A stretch of DNA of 16,451 bases from an uncultured Bacteroidaceae bacterium (GCA_904501945.1 CAJGCU010000057.1:1-16451), one strand, 5' to 3'; shown: positions 1-6,718, counted from the first letter of the stretch. Numbers and translations are program-made. Notes: a model not told the origin generated them from the letters alone.

Positions 1-102
1 GATGCCGCTTTGGTGCTTTGTCTTTTGCAGGAACTAAACTGCCCCTTGAAACGTCATTACGATGAAGGGCGTATCGCCATTACGATGGTGGGTGTAACGT
101 AA
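1..102 (+). CDS. Possible C-terminal end of an upstream gene (partial)
   Basis: Frame 1 is open from the first base to a TAA at 100-102 and would encode 33 residues, starting DAALVLCLLQEL and ending in GRIAITMVGVT. No start is visible, so if real it is the tail of a gene entering from the left. I do not recognise the family. Two things argue for caution: 33 open codons can occur by chance (a second frame is open to about 61), and the last 17 codons lie inside a tandem repeat whose 23-bp unit is not a multiple of three. Confidence 0.3.
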   Translation, partial: DAALVLCLLQELNCPLKRHYDEGRIAITMVGVT

Positions 103-120
103 TTACGATGGTGGGTGTAT
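52..120. repeat. Three tandem 23-bp repeats
   Basis: Three head-to-tail units lie at 52-74, 75-97 and 98-120, each of the form CGnnATTACGATGnnGGGnGT plus AT or AA. A partial fourth begins CGTTAT at 121. Units two and three differ at only three positions; unit one is more diverged. CGTAATTACG at 98-107 is a perfect palindrome. The array lies about 150 bp upstream of the TetR-gene promoter, so it could be a protein-binding array or a simple variable-number repeat. Confidence 0.75.
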
Positions 121-261
121 CGTTATAGTAGTCATGACGCTGCTAATCAGCCGTTTGCTGCATGAGTACTTTCGTGCAGGTGGGACGAAAGTCGAAATAC
201 GGCTTGTGCATTCGTTAAAGTGTTGATTATAGAATGGTTGCGTGTGTAACGGGAAAAGATG

Positions 262-278
262 TGCAAAAAATTTTTGCA
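262..278. promoter_or_regulatory. Dyad overlapping the -33 box, candidate operator
   Basis: TGCAAAAAATTTTTGCA is a perfect inverted repeat with 8-bp arms around a single central base. It covers the TTTG -33 element of the TetR-gene promoter. TetR-family proteins usually bind palindromes of about this length over their own promoters, so autoregulation is a reasonable inference. A/T-rich dyads also arise by chance. Confidence 0.4.
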
Positions 279-302
279 AATTGGTTTTTTTTTGTAATTT
301 TG
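273..302 (+). promoter_or_regulatory. Promoter of the TetR-fabG operon
   Basis: TTTG at 273-276 and TAATTTTG at 295-302, separated by 18 bp, match the Bacteroidota -33/-7 pattern closely (usual spacing 19-21). Transcription would start near 310, giving a leader of about 20 nt before the ATG at 330. A dyad overlaps the -33 element. Confidence 0.6.
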
Positions 303-329
303 CACTCGAAAACGAATAAAATTTGAGTT

Positions 330-920
330 ATGTCAGTGTTAAAGACAAGAGAACTGCTTGTAGATGTGGCGCGTCAGCTTTTCGCCAAGAATGGCTTTGA
401 AAGCACATCGATGAATGACATTGCCCTGGCTGCCAACAAGGGGCGTCGGACACTCTATACTTATTTTAACAGCAAGGAGGAAATCTATCTGGCTGTGATT
501 CAGACAGAACTCGAACGCCTCTCGTATCGCATGGAAGAGGTGGCGCGTAAAAGCATTCCCCCTGAAGAAAAAATTGTACAATTGATTTTCGCACATTTGG
601 AAGTGATGAAAGAAGCCGTTTACCGCAATGGTAACCTTCGTGCAGAATTCTTCCGCGATGTGTGGAAGGTGGAGGCTGTGCGCAAGGATTTCGACAAGAA
701 TGAAATCAATCTCTTTCGACGCATCATGAATGAAGGTATTGATAAAGGCGTGTTCGAAATCCGCAATGTACGCTTGATGGCTGAGATCACTCATTATTGC
801 TTGAAAGGGTGCGAGGTGCCTTATATCTATGGGCGATATGCAGCGCAAGATGTGGGTGAACTCTATCCATATGTGCGAAGCATGGTGTTTAAGCATTTAG
901 GTAAGAACTTGAAAATATAA
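330..920 (+). CDS. TetR/AcrR-family transcriptional regulator
   Basis: The 196-residue protein has the TetR layout. The N-terminal helix-turn-helix lies at about residues 8-52, with TSMNDIALAANKGRRTLYTYF typical of the recognition region: the conserved I-A-x-A-A-x-x-x-x-x-T-L-Y-x-Y-F run and SKEEIY after it. Residues from about 55 on are the variable ligand-binding and dimerisation part, for which I cannot name a ligand. It should act as a cytoplasmic dimeric repressor. It is the first gene of a compact run, with fabG starting 20 bp after its stop, which suggests control of fatty-acid or envelope lipid genes. The start was chosen because it follows the promoter at a normal distance and begins the conserved domain. 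Confidence 0.9.
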   Translation: MSVLKTRELLVDVARQLFAKNGFESTSMNDIALAANKGRRTLYTYFNSKEEIYLAVIQTELERLSYRMEEVARKSIPPEEKIVQLIFAHLEVMKEAVYRNGNLRAEFFRDVWKVEAVRKDFDKNEINLFRRIMNEGIDKGVFEIRNVRLMAEITHYCLKGCEVPYIYGRYAAQDVGELYPYVRSMVFKHLGKNLKI

Positions 921-940
921 AACTTTAAAACGTATTTAAT

Positions 941-1699
941 ATGGGACTTTTAACAGGTAAGACAGCCCTCGTGACAGGTGCTGCGCGTGGTATTGGCAAG
1001 GCTGTTGCTATGAAGTTTGCACAGGAAGGTGCTAACATTGCATTTACAGACCTCGTTTTGAACGATGAAATGGCAGCTGGCCTCGAGGAAACTCGTAAGG
1101 AGATTGAAGCGCTTGGCGTTACATGCCGTGCTTATGCTGGCAATGCTGCTGAATTTGCAGAGACAGAAGCGCTGGTAAAGCAGATTCACGCTGATTTCGG
1201 CTCAATCGACGTTTTGGTTAACAATGCTGGTATAACAAAGGACGGTCTTATGCTTCGTATGACTGAGGCTCAGTGGGACGCTGTCATCAACGTGAACTTG
1301 AAGTCTGCTTTCAACTTCATCCATGCTTGTGCGCCAATCATGCTCCGTCAGCGTGGTGGCTCAATCATCAACATGTCTTCTGTTGTGGGTGTACACGGAA
1401 ATGCAGGCCAGTGCAACTATTCAGCATCTAAGGCTGGTATGATTGGCTTGGCTAAGTCAATTGCTCAGGAACTTGGTCCTAAGGGTGTTCGCGCTAACGC
1501 TGTTGCTCCTGGTTTCATCGAGACTGCAATGACTGCTCAGTTGCCAGAAGAGGTTCGCAAGGACTGGATGAACAAGATTCCACTTCGTCGTGGCGGTCAG
1601 GTAGAGGACATCGCAAATGTATGTCTCTTCCTCGCTTCAGACATGTCAAGCTATGTGACAGGACAGGTCATCCAGATAGACGGTGGCATGAACATGTAA
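941..1699 (+). CDS. fabG: 3-oxoacyl-[acyl-carrier-protein] reductase FabG
   Basis: FabG reduces 3-oxoacyl-ACP to 3-hydroxyacyl-ACP with NADPH in type II fatty acid elongation, in the cytoplasm. The 252-residue length is normal. The cofactor-binding TGAARGIG is at residues 12-19 and NNAG at 94-97. The catalytic tetrad is N119, S147, Y160 and K164 (YSASK), spaced as in E. coli FabG. VNAVAPG-like RANAVAPGFIETAMT and the C-terminal VIQIDGGMNM are also typical. It follows the TetR gene by 20 bp and precedes a small lipoprotein gene by 14 bp. Codon use leans to GCT, CGT, GGT, AAC and AAG more than in its neighbours, as expected of a highly expressed gene. Another SDR activity cannot be excluded, but the match is strong. 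Confidence 0.93.
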   Translation: MGLLTGKTALVTGAARGIGKAVAMKFAQEGANIAFTDLVLNDEMAAGLEETRKEIEALGVTCRAYAGNAAEFAETEALVKQIHADFGSIDVLVNNAGITKDGLMLRMTEAQWDAVINVNLKSAFNFIHACAPIMLRQRGGSIINMSSVVGVHGNAGQCNYSASKAGMIGLAKSIAQELGPKGVRANAVAPGFIETAMTAQLPEEVRKDWMNKIPLRRGGQVEDIANVCLFLASDMSSYVTGQVIQIDGGMNM

Positions 1700-1713
1700 C
1701 AATCTTTGCTCGG

Positions 1714-1977
1714 ATGAAACGACTTGCTATTCTCTTCTCTGTGCTGGCATTGGTATTTCCTGCATTGTTTACAGCTTGTGACAATCGGCTGACAATGGCA
1801 TGGCACGAATATCGTTGGGCCAAAGACACACTGGAAGCTGGTTATTCATATATAGCAAAAGAAATATTAGAACAGTGTGATACGACCGTGGATAGTGTCC
1901 TTGCTCTCAAGGTTGATTCTCTGATGAAAGTTATAGATTTGACCATTGCACAGAAGGAACAAGGACAGCAGGAATAG
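1714..1977 (+). CDS. Small putative lipoprotein of unknown function
   Basis: The predicted product is 87 residues. It begins MKRLAILFSV, a basic then hydrophobic signal segment, ending in FTAC with Cys22 as the likely lipidated residue; Phe at -3 is a less usual lipobox residue. The mature part is short, charged and probably helical, with two Cys residues counting the lipid-bearing one. The frame is open farther upstream, but a start there would overlap fabG by almost 80 bp, so the ATG at 1714, just before the signal segment, was preferred. The gene sits 14 bp after fabG and 4 bp before the pseudouridine synthase gene, so co-transcription is likely. I do not recognise the family. Confidence 0.75.
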   Translation: MKRLAILFSVLALVFPALFTACDNRLTMAWHEYRWAKDTLEAGYSYIAKEILEQCDTTVDSVLALKVDSLMKVIDLTIAQKEQGQQE

Positions 1978-1981
1978 TCTG

Positions 1982-2653
1982 ATGAATGTAGTTTACGAAG
2001 ACAATCACGTCATCATTGTTTCGAAAGTTTCGGGCGAAATCGTTCAGGGCGACAAGACTGGCGACAAGCCTCTAAGCGAAACAGTAAAGCAATACATCAA
2101 GGAGGCGTATGCCAAGCCTGGCGACGTCTTCCTTGGTGTTGTTCATCGTTTGGATCGTCCTGTTTTCGGCTTGGTGCTTTTTGCCCGTACTTCTAAGGCC
2201 TTGGCACGCATGAACACGATGTTTGCCAATGGCGAGGTGCACAAAACTTATTGGGCTATTGTCAAAGATGCACCTCCCCAGCAGGAAGGCACGTTGACCC
2301 ACTGGATTGTCCGCAATGAAAAGCAGAACAAGTCTTATGCCTATGACCGGGAAGTGCCCCATAGCAAGAAAGCGGTGTTTGACTATCGTGTAATAGGCCA
2401 TTCTGACAACTATTATTTGTTGGAAATTAATTTGAAAACAGGACGGCATCATCAGATACGTTGCCAGTTGGCAAAAATAGGCTGCCCCATCAAAGGCGAC
2501 CTCAAATATGGCGCCAAGCGTTCCAATCCCGATGGAAGCATCTCTTTGCTGAGCCGTTTCATGCAGTTCGTGCATCCAGTCAGCAAAAAAGAAATTGCCG
2601 TCACAGCTCCGCTGCCCGACGACAATCTATGGAAATCTTTTGGGAAACTTTAG
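1982..2653 (+). CDS. RluA-family RNA pseudouridine synthase
   Basis: This 223-residue enzyme should isomerise specific uridines in rRNA or tRNA to pseudouridine. The RluA signature HRLDRPVFG contains the catalytic Asp58, and the later KTGRHHQIRCQLAKIGCPIKGD block is the conserved second signature. There is no N-terminal S4 RNA-binding domain, so it is a short catalytic-domain-only form like RluA or TruC. The target uridine cannot be read from the sequence. An in-frame ATG 12 codons upstream exists, but the start at 1982 opens with MNVVYEDNHVIIVSK, the usual beginning of the catalytic domain, and lies 4 bp after the lipoprotein stop. It is the last gene of the + strand run, convergent with the M16 peptidase gene with only 12 bp between stops. 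Confidence 0.88.
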   Translation: MNVVYEDNHVIIVSKVSGEIVQGDKTGDKPLSETVKQYIKEAYAKPGDVFLGVVHRLDRPVFGLVLFARTSKALARMNTMFANGEVHKTYWAIVKDAPPQQEGTLTHWIVRNEKQNKSYAYDREVPHSKKAVFDYRVIGHSDNYYLLEINLKTGRHHQIRCQLAKIGCPIKGDLKYGAKRSNPDGSISLLSRFMQFVHPVSKKEIAVTAPLPDDNLWKSFGKL

Positions 2654-2654
2654 G

Positions 2655-2664
2655 GGCTTAAGCC
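2655..2664. other. Short palindrome between convergent genes
   Basis: GGCTTAAGCC is a perfect 10-bp palindrome filling most of the 12-bp gap between the pseudouridine synthase and M16 peptidase stops. There is no T-tract, so a terminator role is not supported by itself. Confidence 0.3.
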
Positions 2665-2665
2665 T

Positions 2666-3910
2666 TCATCCCTCATTCTTTCTCATATACCAAAGCACAC
2701 TTGCTTTCTCTCGCTTCACTGTGTTGCTGTAAACTTGCATGAAGTGCTCTTTCGTCACCTTGCGGTAATTCTCTACCTCCATTTCTGACCAAGTTGCATC
2801 ACCCAACATTTCGTAGAAAGCCAGCGAGGCTGCTCGTTTCTGCCGATTGGCACGCTCTCTCATGAGATTCGTCTCAAACTTATTTTTCACCTTCTCCAGT
2901 TCAGCGGCATCAACCCCCTCGTCCAGAAGGTCATCCAGTTCTTTCCATACAGCCGCTTCTGCTTTCTCCATCGAAACTCCTTCTGCAGGCATGCCGCATA
3001 TCAGCAATTGTCCAGGGTCAATGCGTGCCTGAATGTATGCGTCAATGCTCGTAAACAGATGTTGCTCCTCTACCAAATGGTGGTTCAGACGGCAAGATCT
3101 TCCAGCAGCAAGAATGTCAGAAATCATGTCGCAGCAATGGAAGTCAGGGTGCATGACGCCTACGATAGGGAAAGACATATACAGCACATCGGCTGGCACG
3201 TCCCTCTCCACAGTCATTCTTCGTTCTTCCGTCTGTATAGGTTCCTGAGGTATGGACAGACGGTCAATTTTGCGAGCAGGAACAGACCCGAACCACTTTT
3301 CAGTAAGCCGTTTCGTTTCCTCTAATGTGATGTTGCCTACCACAGAAAGTACGGCGTTGTTGGGAGCGTAGAAACGGAAAAAGAATTCCTTCACTTCGTC
3401 CATCTTCACTTGGGCGATGTGCTCCAGTTCCAAGCCAATAGTAGGCCATCGGTAGGGATGCACTTGATAAGCCAGTGCTGACATCAAGTGCTGTATGTCA
3501 CCATACGGAGGCGTGATATAGTGCTGCTTGAATTCTTCCATCACCACTTTGCGCTGCACCTCCAGGCTTTGTGGCGTAAAGGCCAATCCTGTCATTCTGT
3601 CGCTCTCCAGCCAAAATCCCGTTTCCACATTCGCAGCAGGAACTGTAAGATAGTAGTTCGTGTAGTCGCTTGTGGTAAACGCGTTATTGTCGCCACATGC
3701 CATTTGCAGCGGCGTGTCATAGTCGGGGATGTTGATGCTTCCTTCAAACATAAGGTGCTCAAACAGATGGGCAAATCCAGTGTGTTGCTCATCCTCATCT
3801 CGGCTTCCTACCAGATAGAGGACATTCAGCGTCACCATCTGCGTGGAAGTGTCCAGCTCGTGTACCACTCGCAGTCCGTTTTCCAGAGAGAACCTGTTAA
3901 TCAGCGACAT
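2666..3910 (-). CDS. M16-family zinc metallopeptidase
   Basis: The 414-residue protein belongs to the insulinase/pitrilysin (M16) family. The inverted zinc motif HLFEH is at residues 48-52 (H48 and H52 ligands, E51 catalytic). The third ligand is Glu125 or Glu126 in VVMEEFKQ, about 74 residues later as the family requires. The C-terminal half is the homologous non-catalytic domain, with GRSCRLNHHLVEE corresponding to the family's S-R-L block. Size matches the short M16B processing-peptidase type, which usually works with a second subunit; none is encoded here. No signal peptide is seen, so the location is probably cytoplasmic, though periplasmic relatives exist. Its start overlaps the end of the cyclophilin gene by 14 bp, which implies co-transcription and coupled translation. 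Confidence 0.9.
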   Translation of the reverse strand: MSLINRFSLENGLRVVHELDTSTQMVTLNVLYLVGSRDEDEQHTGFAHLFEHLMFEGSINIPDYDTPLQMACGDNNAFTTSDYTNYYLTVPAANVETGFWLESDRMTGLAFTPQSLEVQRKVVMEEFKQHYITPPYGDIQHLMSALAYQVHPYRWPTIGLELEHIAQVKMDEVKEFFFRFYAPNNAVLSVVGNITLEETKRLTEKWFGSVPARKIDRLSIPQEPIQTEERRMTVERDVPADVLYMSFPIVGVMHPDFHCCDMISDILAAGRSCRLNHHLVEEQHLFTSIDAYIQARIDPGQLLICGMPAEGVSMEKAEAAVWKELDDLLDEGVDAAELEKVKNKFETNLMRERANRQKRAASLAFYEMLGDATWSEMEVENYRKVTKEHFMQVYSNTVKREKASVLWYMRKNEG

Positions 3911-4727
3911 AAGCCTTCACAATTCTAATCTCTTGCAGTGGAACATCCTGAGCATTGGTCTTCACTTTTTGAATGTCTCCCACCACTTTCATGCCTTCTA
4001 CCACTTCGCCAAACACTGTGTATTCATTGTCCAGCCATGGTGCTCCTCCATGCATTCTGTATATTCTTCTTACGCTTTTGGGATAAACGATAGGCGGATT
4101 AGCTGACACAGCATCGCTTGCCTCTTTGTGCAACTTGTTCAGCAAGTCGCTCACTCCCTCGCGGTCACGTGCCACACGCAGTTTCTCCAGTTCTTCCTTG
4201 TGCTCCTGCTGCTTTTTCGCAAAGAGAGCTTCTGCGTCTCTGTATTCTCTCGATTGTTCATAACCGTCCAAATCGCTGTCCAGACATGTTTTTCCTGTTA
4301 CGATGTAGAACTGGTACTTGTTGCTCATGCGCTGCGGGTTTTCCTCGTCTCCGTCTCTGGCTGCAGCCAGCACGCCACGCTTGTTGACGTGCGTCGGCCA
4401 CACGATTTCAGCAGGGATGCGCTCCACAATAGTGTCGCCATCGGCAGTCATCGGAGGCTCATATCCTTCAGGACGTGTGGCAGGGTCGCCCGTCTGAATC
4501 ATGAAGTTGCGTATTACTCTATGGAAGGTGACACCCGTGTACATGCCGTTCTTCACGTTTTTCACAAAATTATCTCTGTGCCCGGGAGTATCGTTGTATA
4601 GTTTCACGTGAATTTCCCCTGCCGTTGTCTCCAGTACAACCTCAGTTTCTTCCTCACCGTTCGAGGTTGTGCATCCCATACACACGAAGCAGCATGCCCA
4701 TGCCGCCAACGTAAAAAGCTTTTTCAT
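3897..4727 (-). CDS. Lipoprotein cyclophilin-type peptidyl-prolyl isomerase
   Basis: A 276-residue cyclophilin that should speed cis-trans isomerisation of Xaa-Pro bonds in envelope proteins. FHRVIRNFMIQTGD at 68-81 carries the catalytic Arg70 with Phe75, Met76 and Gln78. QFYIVTG at 139-145 and WLDNEYTVFGEV at 231-242 complete the core. Between the last two, about 80 charged, probably helical residues (146-226) are inserted. MKKLF opens a signal segment ending at Cys19 (VCMGC), so it is probably lipid-anchored. The frame runs upstream to 4850, but a promoter lies at 4767-4799, inside that extension, so the start at 4727 (or 4736) is the one used. The downstream M16 gene overlaps it by 14 bp. 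Confidence 0.88.
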   Translation of the reverse strand: MKKLFTLAAWACCFVCMGCTTSNGEEETEVVLETTAGEIHVKLYNDTPGHRDNFVKNVKNGMYTGVTFHRVIRNFMIQTGDPATRPEGYEPPMTADGDTIVERIPAEIVWPTHVNKRGVLAAARDGDEENPQRMSNKYQFYIVTGKTCLDSDLDGYEQSREYRDAEALFAKKQQEHKEELEKLRVARDREGVSDLLNKLHKEASDAVSANPPIVYPKSVRRIYRMHGGAPWLDNEYTVFGEVVEGMKVVGDIQKVKTNAQDVPLQEIRIVKAYVAD

Positions 4728-4766
4728 GTTTCTCATTGTGAAAAAATATTGAAATGAAACAATGCA

Positions 4767-4799
4767 CAAAGTTACGGAGAAAAAGGCAGCACCTCCAAA
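4767..4799 (-). promoter_or_regulatory. Promoter of the cyclophilin-M16 operon
   Basis: On the - strand, TTTG at 4799-4796 and TAACTTTG at 4774-4767 are separated by 21 bp, a full match to the Bacteroidota consensus. The leader before the ATG at 4727 would be about 30 nt. This element rules out the upstream in-frame start at 4850. Confidence 0.75.
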
Positions 4800-4807
4800 T
4801 ATTAGAC

Positions 4808-4837
4808 AAAAAAAAAGAGAAATCCATCTCGGATTCC
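4808..4837 (-). terminator. Rho-independent terminator of the upstream transcript
   Basis: Read on the - strand, GGAATCC (4837-4831), loop GAGAT, then GGATTTC (4825-4819) form a 7-bp stem with one G-U pair. TC and a run of nine T (4816-4808) follow. This is a textbook intrinsic terminator. It lies just upstream of the cyclophilin promoter, so it ends some other transcript. Confidence 0.65.
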
Positions 4838-4882
4838 GCTTCTTTTCCATTTTGTTATCCCAAAATGATTAAAATCTTTTTA

Positions 4883-4970
4883 CTAACCTAAAACCTATTG
4901 TGTGATTTTGTGTCTGTTTCTAGTTTTATAACCCTGTTTAACAATCTAATTACCTAACTAAAACCTATTG
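4883..4970. repeat. Two near-identical 17-18 bp direct repeats
   Basis: CTAACCTAAAACCTATTG at 4883-4900 and CTAACTAAAACCTATTG at 4954-4970 differ by a single inserted base and are 70-71 bp apart. In the candidate small RNA they would read CAAUAGGUUUUAG(G)UUAG. Confidence 0.7.
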
Positions 4971-5236
4971 AAAAACTACCTATACTAATACTAAACTAAC
5001 CTGTAATACTATACCTTTTTCCTATGATGATGCAAAGTTAATTCGTTTTCTTTTTTCATAATTGTCTTTTTTTGTCGAAATAAAAAAAATAGTCAAAAAA
5101 ATGATATATATCAACTTATGTGCACGCACACGGGCGCTTTTATGGGAAATTGCAGGAGAGTTATGGAGATGACACTCTGCCAATAGCATCACATTCGTCC
5201 CTCTAGCTCTCCCCCCAAAAATAACTTTTCGACATA

Positions 5237-5268
5237 TTTGTTTTTTAACAAAAAAAACGCTAAATTTG
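5237..5268 (+). promoter_or_regulatory. Promoter of the histidine kinase gene
   Basis: TTTG at 5237-5240 and TAAATTTG at 5261-5268, separated by 20 bp, match the Bacteroidota consensus exactly. With the start codon at 5285 the leader would be only about 10 nt or less, leaving little room for upstream translation signals. Confidence 0.75.
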
Positions 5269-5284
5269 TAACCAAGAACAAATA

Positions 5285-6091
5285 ATGACGGAAAAAATGT
5301 TCAGTACCGTATCGATTATCATCATCCTTGTGTTGTTTTGCGCGTTGGCGGCGTTGACATATATGGCAGTAAAATTGAAGAACCAGTGCGACCGCTACAA
5401 GCGTGGACTCGCTGTACAGAAAGGATTTTTGCAGAATATGAGCCACGATATCCGCACGCCCATGAACGCCATTTGCGGATTTTCGCAGATTCTGTGCAAT
5501 AGCCAGATTCGCGGCATGCTGTCAGAAGAGGAAATTGCTGAATATGGCGTTATCATTCAGAGCAACACGGATTTGCTCAGCACGCTGGTCAGCGACATTC
5601 TCGATATCTCCGACATGGAGAGCGGCAAGTATCGTCTCAACATCAGCACTTGCAATGCCAACGATGTGTGTCGTAAGGCCATCAGCACCGTAGGTCATCG
5701 CTGTCCAGCAGGGGTGAAGATGTACATGACAACCGATGTGCCCGACACCTATATGTTCAGAAGTGACCCCAAGCGTGTGGAGCAAGTGGTGATGAACTAC
5801 TTGACCAATGCCGTGAAGCATACGGTGGAAGGCGAAATTCATGTTCATGTGTCATTGGCAGAACATCCCGGCATGCTGACATTCTCCGTGACCGACACAG
5901 GCGAAGGAGTGCCTACCGACAAGGCCGAAGTCATCTTCGGACGTTTCGAAAAGTTCAACACCATCAAGGGCGGCACAGGTCTAGGTCTCGCCATTTGTCG
6001 CACCATCGCCACCCAGTTGGGAGGTGAAGCCAAGCTTGACTTGACCCATCAGGGCCGAGGTGCACGTTTCATTTTCACTCATCCTGTATAA
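5285..6091 (+). CDS. Membrane-bound sensor histidine kinase without sensor domain
   Basis: The 268-residue protein has one transmembrane segment (about 9-29), then a HisKA dimerisation domain with the phosphoacceptor His54 in NMSHDIRTPMNAI. The ATPase domain shows the N box (VMNYLTNAVKHT, N171 and N175), G1 box DTGEG (204-208), F-box region GRFEKF, and G2 box GGTGLGL (229-235). All catalytic features look intact. No periplasmic loop, PAS or HAMP domain is present, so the signal must come through the membrane segment or a partner. No response regulator lies beside it and no receiver domain is fused, so it is an orphan. It resembles the kinase portion of Bacteroidota hybrid kinases but is not obviously a fragment: it has its own perfect promoter and start. 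Confidence 0.88.
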   Translation: MTEKMFSTVSIIIILVLFCALAALTYMAVKLKNQCDRYKRGLAVQKGFLQNMSHDIRTPMNAICGFSQILCNSQIRGMLSEEEIAEYGVIIQSNTDLLSTLVSDILDISDMESGKYRLNISTCNANDVCRKAISTVGHRCPAGVKMYMTTDVPDTYMFRSDPKRVEQVVMNYLTNAVKHTVEGEIHVHVSLAEHPGMLTFSVTDTGEGVPTDKAEVIFGRFEKFNTIKGGTGLGLAICRTIATQLGGEAKLDLTHQGRGARFIFTHPV

Positions 6092-6448
6092 ATACCCGGA
6101 TCGTATTCCTGTGCCCTCGCCGTATGCATCATATTGATGTGGCAGAGCATGAGATTCTCAATCTAAAAAAAGTCATTAGAAATTCTAAAGCGAATAAATA
6201 CTAGCTCCTAAAACGAATAGACATTGAGTTTTGAAGTGAACTGACTTCGTGTCATGCCGCGAATCCTCTTTGATGAATGAAGCAAACTCCCTTTCAAATG
6301 TTTGTTTTCTTAGAACAATATGGTTGATTCTTGTTGCCATAGTGTGATGCTTCCGTAGCTTTACATTGTTGTAAGGCTTTACCTTGAAATGGATTTTAGT
6401 TAATTAAGAAGCGTCCTTCGACGTATTCTATCACATTATTATATATAC

Positions 6449-6511
6449 CGTACTCGTCGGGTCCGATGTGGCGCACCCGTCGGGTACGGCACATCGGACC
6501 CGACGGGTACG
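6449..6511. repeat. GC-rich REP-like palindrome
   Basis: Arms at 6449-6470 and 6490-6511 pair over 22 positions with a single G-T mismatch, around a 19-base loop. The loop contains its own perfect short dyad, ACCCGTCGGGT (6475-6485). The motif (A/C)(C/T)CCG(A/T)CGGGT recurs about three times, in both orientations. The element is far richer in G+C than its flanks and has no T-tract after it, so it looks like a repetitive extragenic palindrome or small MITE rather than a terminator. Confidence 0.75.
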
Positions 6512-6565
6512 CCAAATAAGTATCTTTCAAACACCCAACAAAAATACCTCAAAAATCTCTTCCCA

Positions 6566-6718
6566 AACCTCCTGATTCCTGTAATCGCAGTGAAACGGTC
6601 TGGTGAAATTAACTAATCCGCATCGCGGATGATTAGGGCTATTTAGGAGGTTATATGTCTGCGACTCGATTGGGAATAATAAATTTCCTCGTCAATTTCG
6701 TCAAATTTATTTTCACCG
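6566..6718. repeat. Cluster of nested and interleaved inverted repeats
   Basis: Pairs seen are AACCTCCT (6566-6573) with AGGAGGTT (6645-6652), GGTGAAA (6602-6608) with TTTCACC (6712-6718), ATCCGC-GCGGAT as a tight hairpin (6616-6630), and AATAAATTT (6678-6686) with AAATTTATT (6703-6711). Several could form in one RNA, with some crossing like a pseudoknot. Repeats of six to seven bases are expected by chance at this span, so only the 8-9 bp pairs and the tight hairpin carry weight. Confidence 0.35.

Larger units (their letters stand above)
4808..5028 (-). ncRNA. Candidate free-standing small RNA, about 220 nt
   Basis: A -7 element TAACTTTG (5040-5033, - strand) would start a transcript near 5028, and the terminator at 4837-4808 would end it. 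No convincing ORF lies between: the only in-frame ATG near the end (4850) runs through the terminator stem into the cyclophilin frame. The RNA is A/U-rich with repeated UAGG/UUAG elements and two near-identical 17-18 nt copies (4883-4900 and 4954-4970). The -33 element is not a clear TTTG, which weakens the call. 6S RNA or another known Bacteroidota RNA is possible, but I cannot match it to one. Confidence 0.4.
4728..5284. other. Intergenic region between divergent genes
   Basis: This 557-bp A/T-rich stretch separates the cyclophilin gene (-) from the histidine kinase gene (+). It holds the cyclophilin promoter, a terminator, the candidate small RNA with its repeats, and the kinase promoter. 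At 5102-5113 TGATATATATCA is a perfect palindrome, followed by the dyad TGTGCACGCACA at 5119-5130; both lie between the two divergent start sites and could bind a regulator, though such short dyads are weak evidence. I see no protein-coding gene. Confidence 0.6.

Noticed and set aside
52..120. CRISPR array
   Set aside because: The units are directly contiguous with no spacers, there are only three, and no cas genes are present.
1621..1713. Upstream extension of the small lipoprotein frame
   Set aside because: It overlaps the conserved end of fabG, and the signal segment begins at 1714.
4728..4850. 41-codon N-terminal extension of the cyclophilin frame (start at 4850)
   Set aside because: A complete promoter (4799-4767) and a terminator (4837-4808) lie inside it, and the internal ATG at 4727 opens a proper lipoprotein signal.
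6449..6511. Strong intrinsic terminator
   Set aside because: The stem is long and GC-rich but no T-tract follows on either strand and it lies over 350 bp from the nearest upstream gene end.
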